A DNA stretch of 64,000 nt from Dendrophyllia cribrosa (taxonomy: Eukaryota; Cnidaria; Anthozoa; Scleractinia; Dendrophylliidae): assembly GCA_024195265.1 (NCBI GenBank), contig JAJLRJ010000010.1, forward strand, positions 6,400,302 through 6,464,301, given 5' to 3'. Position numbers and translations under genes: made by a program. The notes under the pieces were generated by a model. The model was not told the origin of the DNA. It searched no databases and saw nothing but the letters and a program-made list of their open reading frames with translations. Position 1 is the stretch's first letter. The number at the start of each line of letters is the position of its first letter. Positions 53,470 to 62,889 of the stretch are shown here, one piece after another.

Positions 53470-53765
53470 GTAAGTTGAATTGTCCAGCCCCCTTTTTACT
53501 GCTTCAGTTACAACAGTTTGTGTTTTATAAAGACAGATGGAGATCTATGTATCCAGCCGCTGTGGTACTATATAACGTTCTTTGCTCAAACAGGACCATT
53601 TTACTTTCTTTTTCACATGCGAAATTACCACCGCGATGGTCGCCATTTTTTTAATTTGTTGACTCCGCCTCGATTTGACGCGCTGATTCAAGAAAAAAGT
53701 CTTCCGGAAGTCAACCAGCTCACCGGAAAATGTTTCCGCATTGGTCGGCAATGTTACTAAAAATA

Positions 53766-54126
53766 ACTTTTTTGCAATTAAGATATCCCAGCCAAGGCCC
53801 CTAGACTTCCTTTCTGTCCAATTATAATCTCTTGATCAGAGTCGTGTCATTGATGAATAATTAGAGGTAATGTATGTTCCGCAGTCAAAACAGTATTTTT
53901 TGACCACCAATCGGTGTATTTCAAGTTATATTCAGTCAAAAAAATCTTTTTGTGTTTGGTGTTCACATGCATGTTCGCGGTTGACAATTTTTACAAGCTA
54001 CCGGTACCTCAGTAATACGTCAGTATATCAACATGCATAGGCAAGTGAAACCGTCAACATGAACTAATTTAAATGCGAATCTGTTTTCAGTTGATTGTTT
54101 CGCTGAACTAATTATACGAAGCTGTT
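53766..54126 (-). other. 3' flank of receptor copy K
   Basis: Standard block from ATCAGAGTCGTGTCATTGATG onward. AATTAGAGGTAATGTATGTTC shows the site without the 282-bp MITE. Also contains GGCAAGTGAAACCGTCAACATG. Confidence 0.65.
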
Positions 54127-55029
54127 TTAGATATTTGTTTCGCTTGAAAAGGTATTTCGCAGAATGTTCATGATAGCGCGTCGAATGGGTCTCATTTTCC
54201 AGCAGTAGACCAGTGGATTGAGAGATGAATTTAGCAACACCAGCGTCTCAGTGTATTGCCATATAGTATCTGTAAGAGTGCTTGCTCCCGTCGCTACATA
54301 GACAGTATTTATAGTTAAGTATGGCGAATAGCAGACCAAAAACACGAGAAACACGTAGAATGTTCCAACAGCAGACTTTACCTGCCTCGCAGTATTTGCC
54401 ATTACTTCATCATTTTGTGCTACTTGTTGTACTTGCAGGACTTGAATTTGATTTGTGTGGCGTCGTACGATTAAATAAATCTTGCAGTAAAACAATGCTG
54501 TAGAAATTAAACAAACGGTTGCAATTATACCGGCAACAGTAGAGTAGATCGTGTGGTTCCAAAAGCGAACTGTTGAATAAATTGCACTGAGCAACCAAAT
54601 TGAGGTCACCACAGCAACAACGCGCTTGTGAGTCACAAGTTCTTGGTATCTGAGATGAAGATGAATAGCCAAGAATCTGTCTACTGTTAGAGCTGTTACA
54701 CCAAGGAACGAAGCACAACAAAGAAAAATAGCCGTGGCGAGATACATGTTGTACGTGATGTTTGTTTGATTGTTTTTACTGTTTTCCTTCAACCTCATGA
54801 CGAGACATGCTACTTTCAATGGTTGGACCAATAAGCCAACACCAAGATCAGAAACAGTCAGACTCAGCAACAATGTTTTTAGAGGCTTTGGCAACGACGA
54901 AGTTTTCCTCATCGCGTGAATTGTAATAATGTTCAACATGATGGCGGTGTAAGATAAAAATGCGTTGAAGACGCTGTTTATAACGGTGTGCGATGAATCA
55001 ACGTCTTGGAAGTCTTTAGCTTCTGCCAT
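54127..55029 (-). CDS. class A GPCR, copy K (intact, 300 aa)
   Basis: Family start MAEAKDFQDVDSSHTVIN at 55027-55029. The frame stays open 47 codons upstream (to 55170), but that part is the conserved non-coding flank. LTVSD in TM2 (Thr where others have Ala), ECL1 with NNQTNIT (possible N-glycosylation), TM3 ending LTVDRFLAIHL, TM6 with CYSP (Ser in place of Leu), NPLVYCWKM, end SSETNI. Closest to pseudogene B (TNIT, MYLAT, SSETNI), so B and K appear to be one subfamily with one live member here. Confidence 0.92.
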   Translation of the reverse strand: MAEAKDFQDVDSSHTVINSVFNAFLSYTAIMLNIITIHAMRKTSSLPKPLKTLLLSLTVSDLGVGLLVQPLKVACLVMRLKENSKNNQTNITYNMYLATAIFLCCASFLGVTALTVDRFLAIHLHLRYQELVTHKRVVAVVTSIWLLSAIYSTVRFWNHTIYSTVAGIIATVCLISTALFYCKIYLIVRRHTNQIQVLQVQQVAQNDEVMANTARQVKSAVGTFYVFLVFLVCYSPYLTINTVYVATGASTLTDTIWQYTETLVLLNSSLNPLVYCWKMRPIRRAIMNILRNTFSSETNI

Positions 55030-58000
55030 TGTATTCTTCGACTTAAAAAAAAATAACTCGGCAAGTTCCGACTTCGTGGATATGTGTTTTCGTTTAGGGT
55101 TTTTTTTTGTAGTCTTATTTTGAAAGATGTTTTGGACTCCAGAAAATACTTCTTTGTTATTTTCCTTCAAAATAAAACGGAAAAGCCCAGATGGTCTGAC
55201 GATGATATTATACGGACAAATTACATTTTGGTCAAGTATTCGCCATATCTGTCTGTCTGCTGTTTAAACTGAATAGATAGCTTGAATAAAAGTATTGCCA
55301 TAAAATAATATACACGTTTGAATCCAATGCAAGCGAAACACAAAGTGCCTAAAACAGATGTCTCGAACCTTAATTTGTGAGGAAAAAATAAATGCCTCTC
55401 TCTAATAGGATGTCTTTTAAACTGATGGTGGCATTTGACAACCCGTCCAGTTATACCACCGGAGCACTAAAACGAATCGTTTCGGAAGTTCTTATTGGTC
55501 TTAATAAACATTCGTGATTAAACGAAGAACGGTGAAGTTTTCTTTAATGAAATAGCGGTGGCATCAAGCTTTCGAAACATCGGAAAATTTAACACATTTG
55601 TATTCCGGGGATAAGAAATTCCTTTTAGGTGCACAACTTGACGGTCAGCTAAGGTTTTCGTGAAAACGGAAAGCAGTTAACAAATTCAGAGATAAGATTC
55701 CTTTCCTAAAAATTTTTTCTGCCGCTAAAATATTCAGCTAAAAGAACCAAAAAGATCACACAGTATTAGCTCTCACATATTTTCCGTTACAGGCACGAAA
55801 ATGATATGCGGCGATATGAAAAAAAAAAAACAGAAGAACGCCATTGCAAGCGCCGGTTTTCCTGTACATCTGTGCTTCTTTAGGATGCAATAAATAACGC
55901 CGTTAATAAACTTATTAAAGAACAATGACGCCATTGGAGTCTAAGTTTCTGTGTGCGCGTTTGCATTAAAAGTAAATTTGCTATAGGAATAAGTCATTTG
56001 CAGATGTTCATTCTGAGAAATGTCAATAGTAAATATATGACGATAGCACAAATACAACTTCCAAGAGCATAGAAAAATAAGTCAACCGTGCAGCTTAAGT
56101 AAATAATATACTCCGACTTTCTGAAAATAGCAAATAATTGACCAATTGTTGGCGACGGGTTACATGAACATCAAACAAACGCGCTTTTGTGATGCATATT
56201 AAATATTTCCCGCACTTCACCTTTGAAATGACCGTCCACTGTTCTCTTAAAAAATTTTGTGAGAGAAAAAGGTCATTTACCTTCCAAAAGTTACACCTCT
56301 GAGTATGTATAACCCTAATTTTAAAAGTCGAGGACAATCATTCGAAACGTAGAAGATTAAATATATCATATACCTCCATCGAAAACACTTACTAATTTTT
56401 AATATTTTGAGCACATGACCAAACTTACGTGCTGAAGGCAAAGGAATACAACAATATTTACATTATAGGGCTCAGTAATTGCATCCTGTTCTAGGCAAAC
56501 TGTTGTCTGCCGTCTAAACTGGACAGATAGCTTGAATAAATGTATTGCCGTTACAGAAAATACACGTTTAAATCCAACGCAAACGAAACACATAGCAAGT
56601 AAAACAGATGTCTCGAACTCTAACTTGTGAAAACAGGCATATAAAAACCATTTTAGCCCGTCCAGTTATAGGATGCAGCAAATAACGCTGTTATTAAAGA
56701 ACAATGACGCCATTGGAGTGTAATTTTCGGTTTGCGTACGTGTTTTACGCTGTGTTAGTTTATATTTCTCCATATAAACCTAGCTATACTTGCGTGGGTT
56801 GCGCACAGTTCACATTTTTTTATAGCTGCGAAACTTATGTGAATACTTTTGTTGTTCGACAATATCCACATAAACAGTTTCAAAACCGTTGTTAAGACAT
56901 TTTCTTGTTCAAAGCAAATTCAGTATCTCAGTCAAGTAAAAGCTCGACAAAAAGCTCCTAAGTTTAACGACAAACTAACAACCCTGCTGTTGTTAACGAA
57001 AACAGCTCAAGGCGACAAACATCAAAATTTGCAAGTCAATGCTCTTAATTAACCAATTCACTACCAGCCAACAGTATATAGCACAAAATAAACAAACCTT
57101 ATAAATTGTCAGTTGAAAACTAAATGTTCAACGCTTATAAAAACAACTTCTACAAGAAGCATCCCTATTTTCCGAAGAAAACAAACCAGTTGCGTATTTT
57201 TAAAATCAGACTGAGAACTAGAGTTTTCTTTTCGAAATGTCGCCTCAGACTTAATTCGCAACATCAGAAAAATTAACACCTTTTGTTTTTGAAGGGATAA
57301 AAAATGTCTTTTGGGGCACAAAAATAAGGTGAGCTAGGATTTTAGGAAAGCAGAAAGCAATTGGTAAATTCCAGGGATAAGATTTATTTCCAATAAACCT
57401 TTCTCTGCCGCTGAAATATTCAGTTGAACGAACCGAAAAGATCAAACAGGATCAGCCAACACATAGTCTCCTTTACAGGAACTAAACTGATCAGGAAAAA
57501 AAGAAGGCATCCATTCCAAGAGATTCCCTAAACACTCCTTGCTGGATGCCCCTGCAGGATGCGGCAAATAACGCCGCAGTAATTAAAGAACAATGCCACC
57601 ATTGGAGTCTAATTTTCTCAGTGTTTGCGTGTGTGCATTAAAAATAAATTTGCTATGAAAATAAGAAATTTTCAGTTGTTCGGTCTCAGAAATGTCAATC
57701 ATAATTGTATGACGGTAGCACAAAAAGAACTTGAAAGAGCATGGGAAAATAAGTTATTCGTACAACGATGGTTACGTTAATATACTTTCATAAATAAAAA
57801 CCCGCGCCGACTTTCTGAAAATAGGTAGGAAATATTTGACCAATTGGCGACGGGTTTAAGAAACATCATTGAAACTTTTCACACGCAGATTAAATATTGC
57901 CAGTACTTCACGTTTGGAATGACCGTTCGCAGTTCTTTTAACACATTTTGTGGGGAAAAAGATAATGACCTTATCTGTCAAAACAATCATAGTATTTAAA

Positions 58001-58341
58001 CTAACGATCGGTGTATCTTAAGATATGTTCCTATAAAAAGGCTCACAAACTCTTTTCATGTTTAGTATTCACTTAACTATATTTTGTCAACCGATCGGTA
58101 TATCTCAAGATATATTCACCATATAAACAAAGCTCAAAAAAATCTTTTCATATTTTGTATTCACATGTATGTGTCATGATGCGTTGACAATTTTTACTAG
58201 CTACCTAATAAGTCATTATATCATAATACTAAATGTAAATACTGTAAAAGGCAAGTGAAAATGTCAACATAAAATAATTTAAATGCATGCAAAGCTGTTT
58301 CACAGTAGTTAGTTGTTTCGCTGAACTAGTTCGAAGCTGTT
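55030..58341 (-). other. array spacer: 5' flank of K, internal duplication, 3' flank of L
   Basis: No gene. It is the most complete spacer in the window: flank of K (55030-55380), GGTGGCATCAAGCTTTC (55557), GACGCCATTGGAGTCTAAG (55927), CATCCTGTTCTAGGCAAAC (56483), second TCTGCCGTCTAAACTGGAC block (56505), GACGCCATTGGAGTG (56705), CACCATTGGAGTCTAA (57597), GACCAATTGGCGACGGG (57837) and the 3' flank of L (57970-58341). Open frames of 60-80 codons are not conserved between units. Confidence 0.65.
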
Positions 58342-59240
58342 TTAGTTAATTGTTTCGCTTGAAAACATATTTCGCAATATGTTCATAATAGCGTGTCGAA
58401 TGTGTCTCAACCTCCAACAGTAAACCAGTGAATTGAGAGATGAATTTAGGAACACCAGCGTCTCAGTGTATTCCCATAGAGTCTTTGTAGTGGTACTTGC
58501 TCCTGTTATTGTTATGACAACATTAACACTTATGAATGGCAAATAGCAGACCAAAAACACGAGATACACGTAGAATGCACCAACTGCAGCCTTTATCTGT
58601 CTCGAAATATTTGTCATCCCATTATTTTGTGCTACATGTTGTACTTGCAGGACTTGAATTTGATTTGTGTGGCGTCGTAAAGCTAAATAAATCTTGCAGT
58701 AAAAAAATGTTGTAACAGTTAAACAAACAGTTGTAATTATTCCGGTAACAGTAGAGTATATTTTTGGGCTCCATAACTCAAATAATGGATAAATAGCACT
58801 GATCACCCAAATTGAGGTCACCACAGCAACAACACGCCTGTGAGTCACAAGTTCTTGGTATCTGAGATGAAGATGAATAGCCAAGAATCTGTCTGCTGTT
58901 AGAGCTGTTACACCAAGGAACGAAGCACAACAAAGAAAAAGGGTCGTGACGGAATTTATGTTGTCCGTGTTCTTATAAGTTGGATTGGTTTTAATGTTTT
59001 CCTTCAACCGCATGACGAGACGTGCTACTTTCAAAGGTTGGACCAATACGCCAACACCAAGATCAGAAACAGCCAAATTCAGCAACAATATTTTTAGAGG
59101 CTTTGGCAACGACGAAGTTTTTCTCAGCGCGTGAATTGTTATAATATTCAACATAATGGCGGTGTGAGATAAAAATGTGTTAAAGACGCTGTTAACGATA
59201 GCGATGAATCGAACTCTTGGAAGTCTTCAGCTTCTGTCAT
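58342..59240 (-). pseudogene. class A GPCR, copy L (one-base deletion in the N-terminus)
   Basis: The start MTEAEDFQEFDSS is at 59238-59240. Near 59200 the family sequence GATGAGCGATG (plus strand) has lost one base (GATAGCGATG), which shifts the frame before TM1. From MLNIITIHALRK (59154) to the end SSETIN (270 codons) everything is intact: LAVSD, LTADRFLAIHL, CYLP and NSLVYCW, where the TM7 proline is replaced by serine. No other in-frame ATG lies between the preceding TGA and 59154. Translation from 59154 would begin inside TM1. Confidence 0.85.
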
Positions 59241-60098
59241 TGTGTTCTTTAACTAACTAACAAAGATTAATTCGGCAAGTTCAACTTCGTGAAAATGTCC
59301 AGTTTTCCTTTTTAAGGCAATTTTCTGTAGTCTTATTTTGAACGCGATGTAGGAGTCAACCAAATACTTCTTTGTTATTTTCCTTCAAACTAGAACGGAA
59401 AAGCCAAGATGGTCTGACCGTCATGTCACGGATACGGACAAAATACATTTTGGTCAAGTATTCGCCATATCTGCCTGTCTGCCGTTTAGTAAACTGAATA
59501 GATAGGTTGAATAAATGTATTGCCGTAATAGAAAACACACGTTTGAATCCAATGCAAGCAAAACACAAATTACCTAAAACAGATGTCTCGAACCTTAATT
59601 TGTGAGGAAAAAATAAATGCCTGATTCGGATAGGATGATTTTTTAACTGACGATGGCATTTGACAGCCAGGATTATATTAAACAATTTAACCCGTCCAGT
59701 TATACGATCAGGAGAGATAAACGAATCGTTTCAGAAGTTCTTATTGGTCTTAACAAATCGTAATTATTACTACGAACAACTTAATGAAATGGCGGTCGCT
59801 TCAAGCATACGAAACATAGAAACATTTAACTCCTTTTGTATTCTGGGGATACAAAATAAGGTTAGCTAGAATTTTCGGAAAGCGGAATGCAGTTAGAAAA
59901 TTCGGGGGATACCATTCCTTTGCCTAAAACTTTGAAAAGATCAAACAGTATTTAGATTTCACAAGTTCTCTTTAAAGGGCCAAAAGCTAAAATTGATATT
60001 AAAAAAAATTCCTCGTTGGGTGTCCCTGTAGGATGCAGCACTGACATAACGCCGTTTTCAATTTTCTTTTTTCTTCAGTTTTGCGTGTGTGCATTTTT
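59241..60098 (-). other. 5' flank of copy L, upstream edge of the array
   Basis: Standard upstream blocks to about 59960 (AAAACAGATGTCTCGAACC, CCCGTCCAGTTATACGATC, then a decayed GGCGGTCGCTTCAAGC). GTAGGATGCAGCA at 60030 and TGTGTGCATTTTTAATG at 60088 are the last recognisable array blocks. Confidence 0.6.
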
Positions 60099-60620
60099 AA
60101 TGCGACAATGTGTTATTACCATTTGCAACGGTTTGGTTTAACCTTCTTAGCCTTTCTCTTTCATCACATAAGGCCTTTATATTACAAATTGCCCCGCGAT
60201 AGTTTTATTACAATTTGTGATTGTTATTACAAAATACGAGAAGCGTTATTGCATTTTACAAATTTCCAAAGCGGTATTATAAACTGTTAATGAACTGTTA
60301 TTACAATTGACGACAGATATTAAAAAGGCAATTTGAGAGCACCAATGCTCCCTTGACTATGCCGGTCAGTCATATATTATAATAAACCAAGCGATAATTG
60401 TATGACGCCCCGTAACCTGAGTAAATGACTTATTTCTATACCAAATTTATTTTTTAAAACTAAAACTTTTTTAAAACTTTTGTAATACCTTCCGTAGCAT
60501 GAAATAAATTGTAAATTGTTTTTAGAGTTGTAGCGTTTTGTAAAAACGCACCTCTCACAAATTGTACAGGTAATATAATGTGGTCTGGCACTGTAAAAAG
60601 CCCAGCTGTTGCAAATGATA

Positions 60621-61065
60621 GAGTGATTTTCGTACGACTGTGAAACAGTTACTAAGTTAGTAGGCACTAATAGGTACTAGAGCAGTTTTCAATTGAGTGT
60701 CGTAAAACCAAAACCAAAGTAATTACTCTGACCAATCACAGCAGACGTAAACAATCCAATGAACCAATCAGAGCTCGAAGCAATTACATGTCGGCGGCGC
60801 CAAACGCGGGAAAACGCGTGCGAGCAAGTCACGATTGGTTTTGGTTTTACTTCTGATTGGTCGAGAAAGTGGCGCGAGATTTTTTAGCCAATCACAAAGC
60901 GTAGCAATGCAAAACCAAAGCAATTGTGTAATTACTTTCGACACTCAATTGAAAACTGCTCTATTAGACACTAATTCCATTGTTTTCTTTTGTTCAGTTT
61001 TAGCTAATTTTGTCTAATTTTGATTAATTGCTAGGTACTGTTTCACGGTCTTACGAAAATCACTC
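60621..61065. mobile_element. MITE with GAGTGATTTTCG ends, hosting another MITE
   Basis: Ends GAGTGATTTTCGTACGACTG and CTTACGAAAATCACTC are inverted, with TA on both sides (60619-20, 61066-67). The uninterrupted host reads GCAAATGATAAAAGCACG at 61216-61233, so the TA insertion is exact. It contains the 282-bp CCAAT element at 60680-60961, leaving a host of about 160 bp. Confidence 0.85.
60680..60961. mobile_element. 282-bp CCAAT-rich MITE, copy 3
   Basis: Same length as copies 1 and 2, TA on both sides (60678-79, 60962-63), inserted in a different sequence context. A TGTCGGCGGCGCC variant sits in the centre where the other copies read TGTCGCGGGCGCC. Confidence 0.9.
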
Positions 61066-61310
61066 TAAAAGCACGTTGTCACATCATTTTTTGTAATAAC
61101 TTCTGTAGCTTGAAATAGTCGTAAATTGTTTTTAGAGTTGTCATGTTTTGTGAATTACGCACATATCGCAAATTGTAATAAAATGTCGTCCGGCACTGTA
61201 AGAAGTCCAACTGTTGCAAATGATAAAAGCACGTTTTCGCATTAATTTTTGTAATAACTTCCTTCGTTTGAAATTGTGAATTGTTTTTAGAGTTGTCGCG
61301 TTTTGTAATA

Positions 61311-61832
61311 CAGTAAAATCCCACGTATAAGAACCTAGATTTTTCCAACGTAGCCTAAATAGGTTCTTATAGAAATGGTATTTAGTGAGATTTTAGGCTA
61401 CTTAGGTTCTAAATTTGACAGGGACACTAGCGATCAGCACAGATAACTACTACAGGGCATATGTGATATGGAAAGCCATTGATGCATGACCGTCATAGAT
61501 GCAAGGAAGTTTCAATGTGCTTCAAAAACTGTGACTTCGAAAATGAGAGAGACACATGGAACTGTATTCTTAATACAATTGCATTGTGTAATCCAGTATT
61601 GGCGCAGACATGATATGGTTTTCATTTTAGTTCATTCTTTGAATCTTACTGACTTAAACCTAGACTAAATTTTTTTTCTATATTTTCATCTGTGCCTTCA
61701 TTTTTGTGAAATATAAGACCCTATCTGAAAACGTTTAGGCTTAATCGGGTTCTTATGAAAAGGGGGTTTGAAATGAAAATTTTAGCCTAACAGGTTCTTA
61801 AATTTTAGGTTCTTATACGTGGGTTTTTACTG
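61311..61832. mobile_element. 522-bp pogo/Tc1-like non-autonomous element
   Basis: Ends CAGTAAAATCCCACGTATAAG and the inverted CTTATACGTGGGTTTTTACTG, with TA on both sides (61309-10, 61833-34). The empty site GTAATAACGCAC is visible in sister monomers. CAGT termini and a TA target fit the pogo branch of Tc1/mariner. TAGGTTCT repeats occur inside. No transposase: the only frame (about 60 codons) is not recognised. Confidence 0.85.
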
Positions 61833-62402
61833 TAACGTACATCTCGCAAATTGTAATAGAATGACGTCCGGGCAATTTGTAATATACCGAACTGTTGTAA
61901 ATGGCAATCAGTAGCACGTTTTAGCATTAATTTTTTGTAATAAGTTCCGTAGCTTGAAATAAATCGTAAATTGTTTTTAGAGTTTTGTAATAACGCACCC
62001 ATCGCAAATTCGTAATGAAATGTCGTCCAGTAATTTCCTTGGCTCCAGAGGTCCGTTCTCTAAATATCAACAGTGAAATCGCTTAATTAACCACATAAAC
62101 GGTTGTAATAAACCGAACTTTTGCAAATGGCTATAACACATTGTGGCATTAATTTTTGTAATAACTTCCGTAGCTTGAAATAAATCGAAATGATTTTTTT
62201 AGAGTTGTCACGTTTTGTAGTAACATGTTACCACAACTGTCGCCAAAAAGGCCATCTTTTCGCCGAATGAGAATCTATATGGGAAGCTGAAGTTACGATT
62301 GTTAGTGATGGATCTCCTTACTGCGGTACAACTATCTATCTTCACCTGAACAAATAATGTGGAGGTACAGGGAGTGGAGGTTAGGGTCGGTGCCGCCTAA
62401 GT

Positions 62403-62478
62403 ATAGCCTTATGTGACGAGCAATGCAAAGAATCATTTTGATAGGTTTTTTATAAACAGGTTCTTGACCAGTTTAAAG
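62403..62478 (+). repeat. third fragment of the 37.6-kb exon-like repeat
   Basis: TGTGACGAGCAATGCAAAGAATCATTTTGA and TAAACAGGTTCTTGACCAGTTTAAAGAT follow the order of 37632-37710 (SDDQYKESF-stop, then acceptor and VLVQFKD). It is cut off by the CAT repeat. Confidence 0.55.
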
Positions 62479-62513
<35 letters not shown>

Positions 62514-62591
62514 TATCATCGTCATCACCATCATCGTCATCACCATCATCATCATCACCATCATCATCACCATCATCATCATCATCATCAT

Positions 62592-62623
<32 letters not shown>

Positions 62624-62706
62624 TCACCACCACCACCACCATTATCATCAACATCATCACCATCATCATCATCATCATCATCATTATCATCGTCATCATC
62701 ATCATA
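62479..62706. repeat. (CAT)n trinucleotide microsatellite
   Basis: About 75 CAT/CAC/CGT/TAT units. The open frames across it (poly-Ile, poly-Met, poly-Asp) are artefacts of the repeat. Confidence 0.97.
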
Positions 62707-62889
62707 TACATTCCCCAAAAGTAATGATAGCAAAAATTTTGGCTTTAAACACAAAGTTTTAACTTGGTATTTTGTGCAAGGTCTTATTGGACTACTCTTC
62801 ATATTAAAACATTTTTAACTTAGGATTTTAAGTGATTCGACTCAAAATATAATGGGTTTTTCAAAAATCAAGTGTTCCGCGAGTTTTTG

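Larger units (their letters stand above)
50136..53765. repeat. 3.6-kb giant inverted repeat
   Basis: The left arm (50136-51824) and right arm (51961-53765) are reverse complements over several long blocks: 50136-50277 with 53623-53765; 50535-51070 with about 53080-53620; 51225-51340 with 52830-52945; 51700-51824 with 51961-52085. The spacer is about 136 bp. The left arm has a 257-bp insertion (50278-50534). The right arm has several hundred extra bases at about 52085-52550, and the segments between blocks are diverged. Both arms contain a 130-nt exon-like frame. Confidence 0.85.
60099..62230. repeat. GTAATAA foldback/satellite block with nested elements
   Basis: The outer ends are inverted: ACAATGTGTTATTACCATTTGC near 60105 and its reverse complement near 62120-62150. 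Between them several monomers repeat TTTTTGTAATAACTTCCGTAG, CTTGAAATAAATCGTAAATTG and TTTTTAGAGTTG, then TAACGCAC, CAAATTGTAATA-AATG and CGTCCGG (starting near 60480, 61090, 61250, 61925 and 62155). Two other elements are inserted. The same sequence type occurs at 4561-4875. Non-coding. Confidence 0.75.

Noticed and set aside
62413..62802. Poly-Ile, poly-Met and poly-Asp frames over the CAT tract
   Set aside because: Pure consequences of a trinucleotide repeat read in three frames on two strands.
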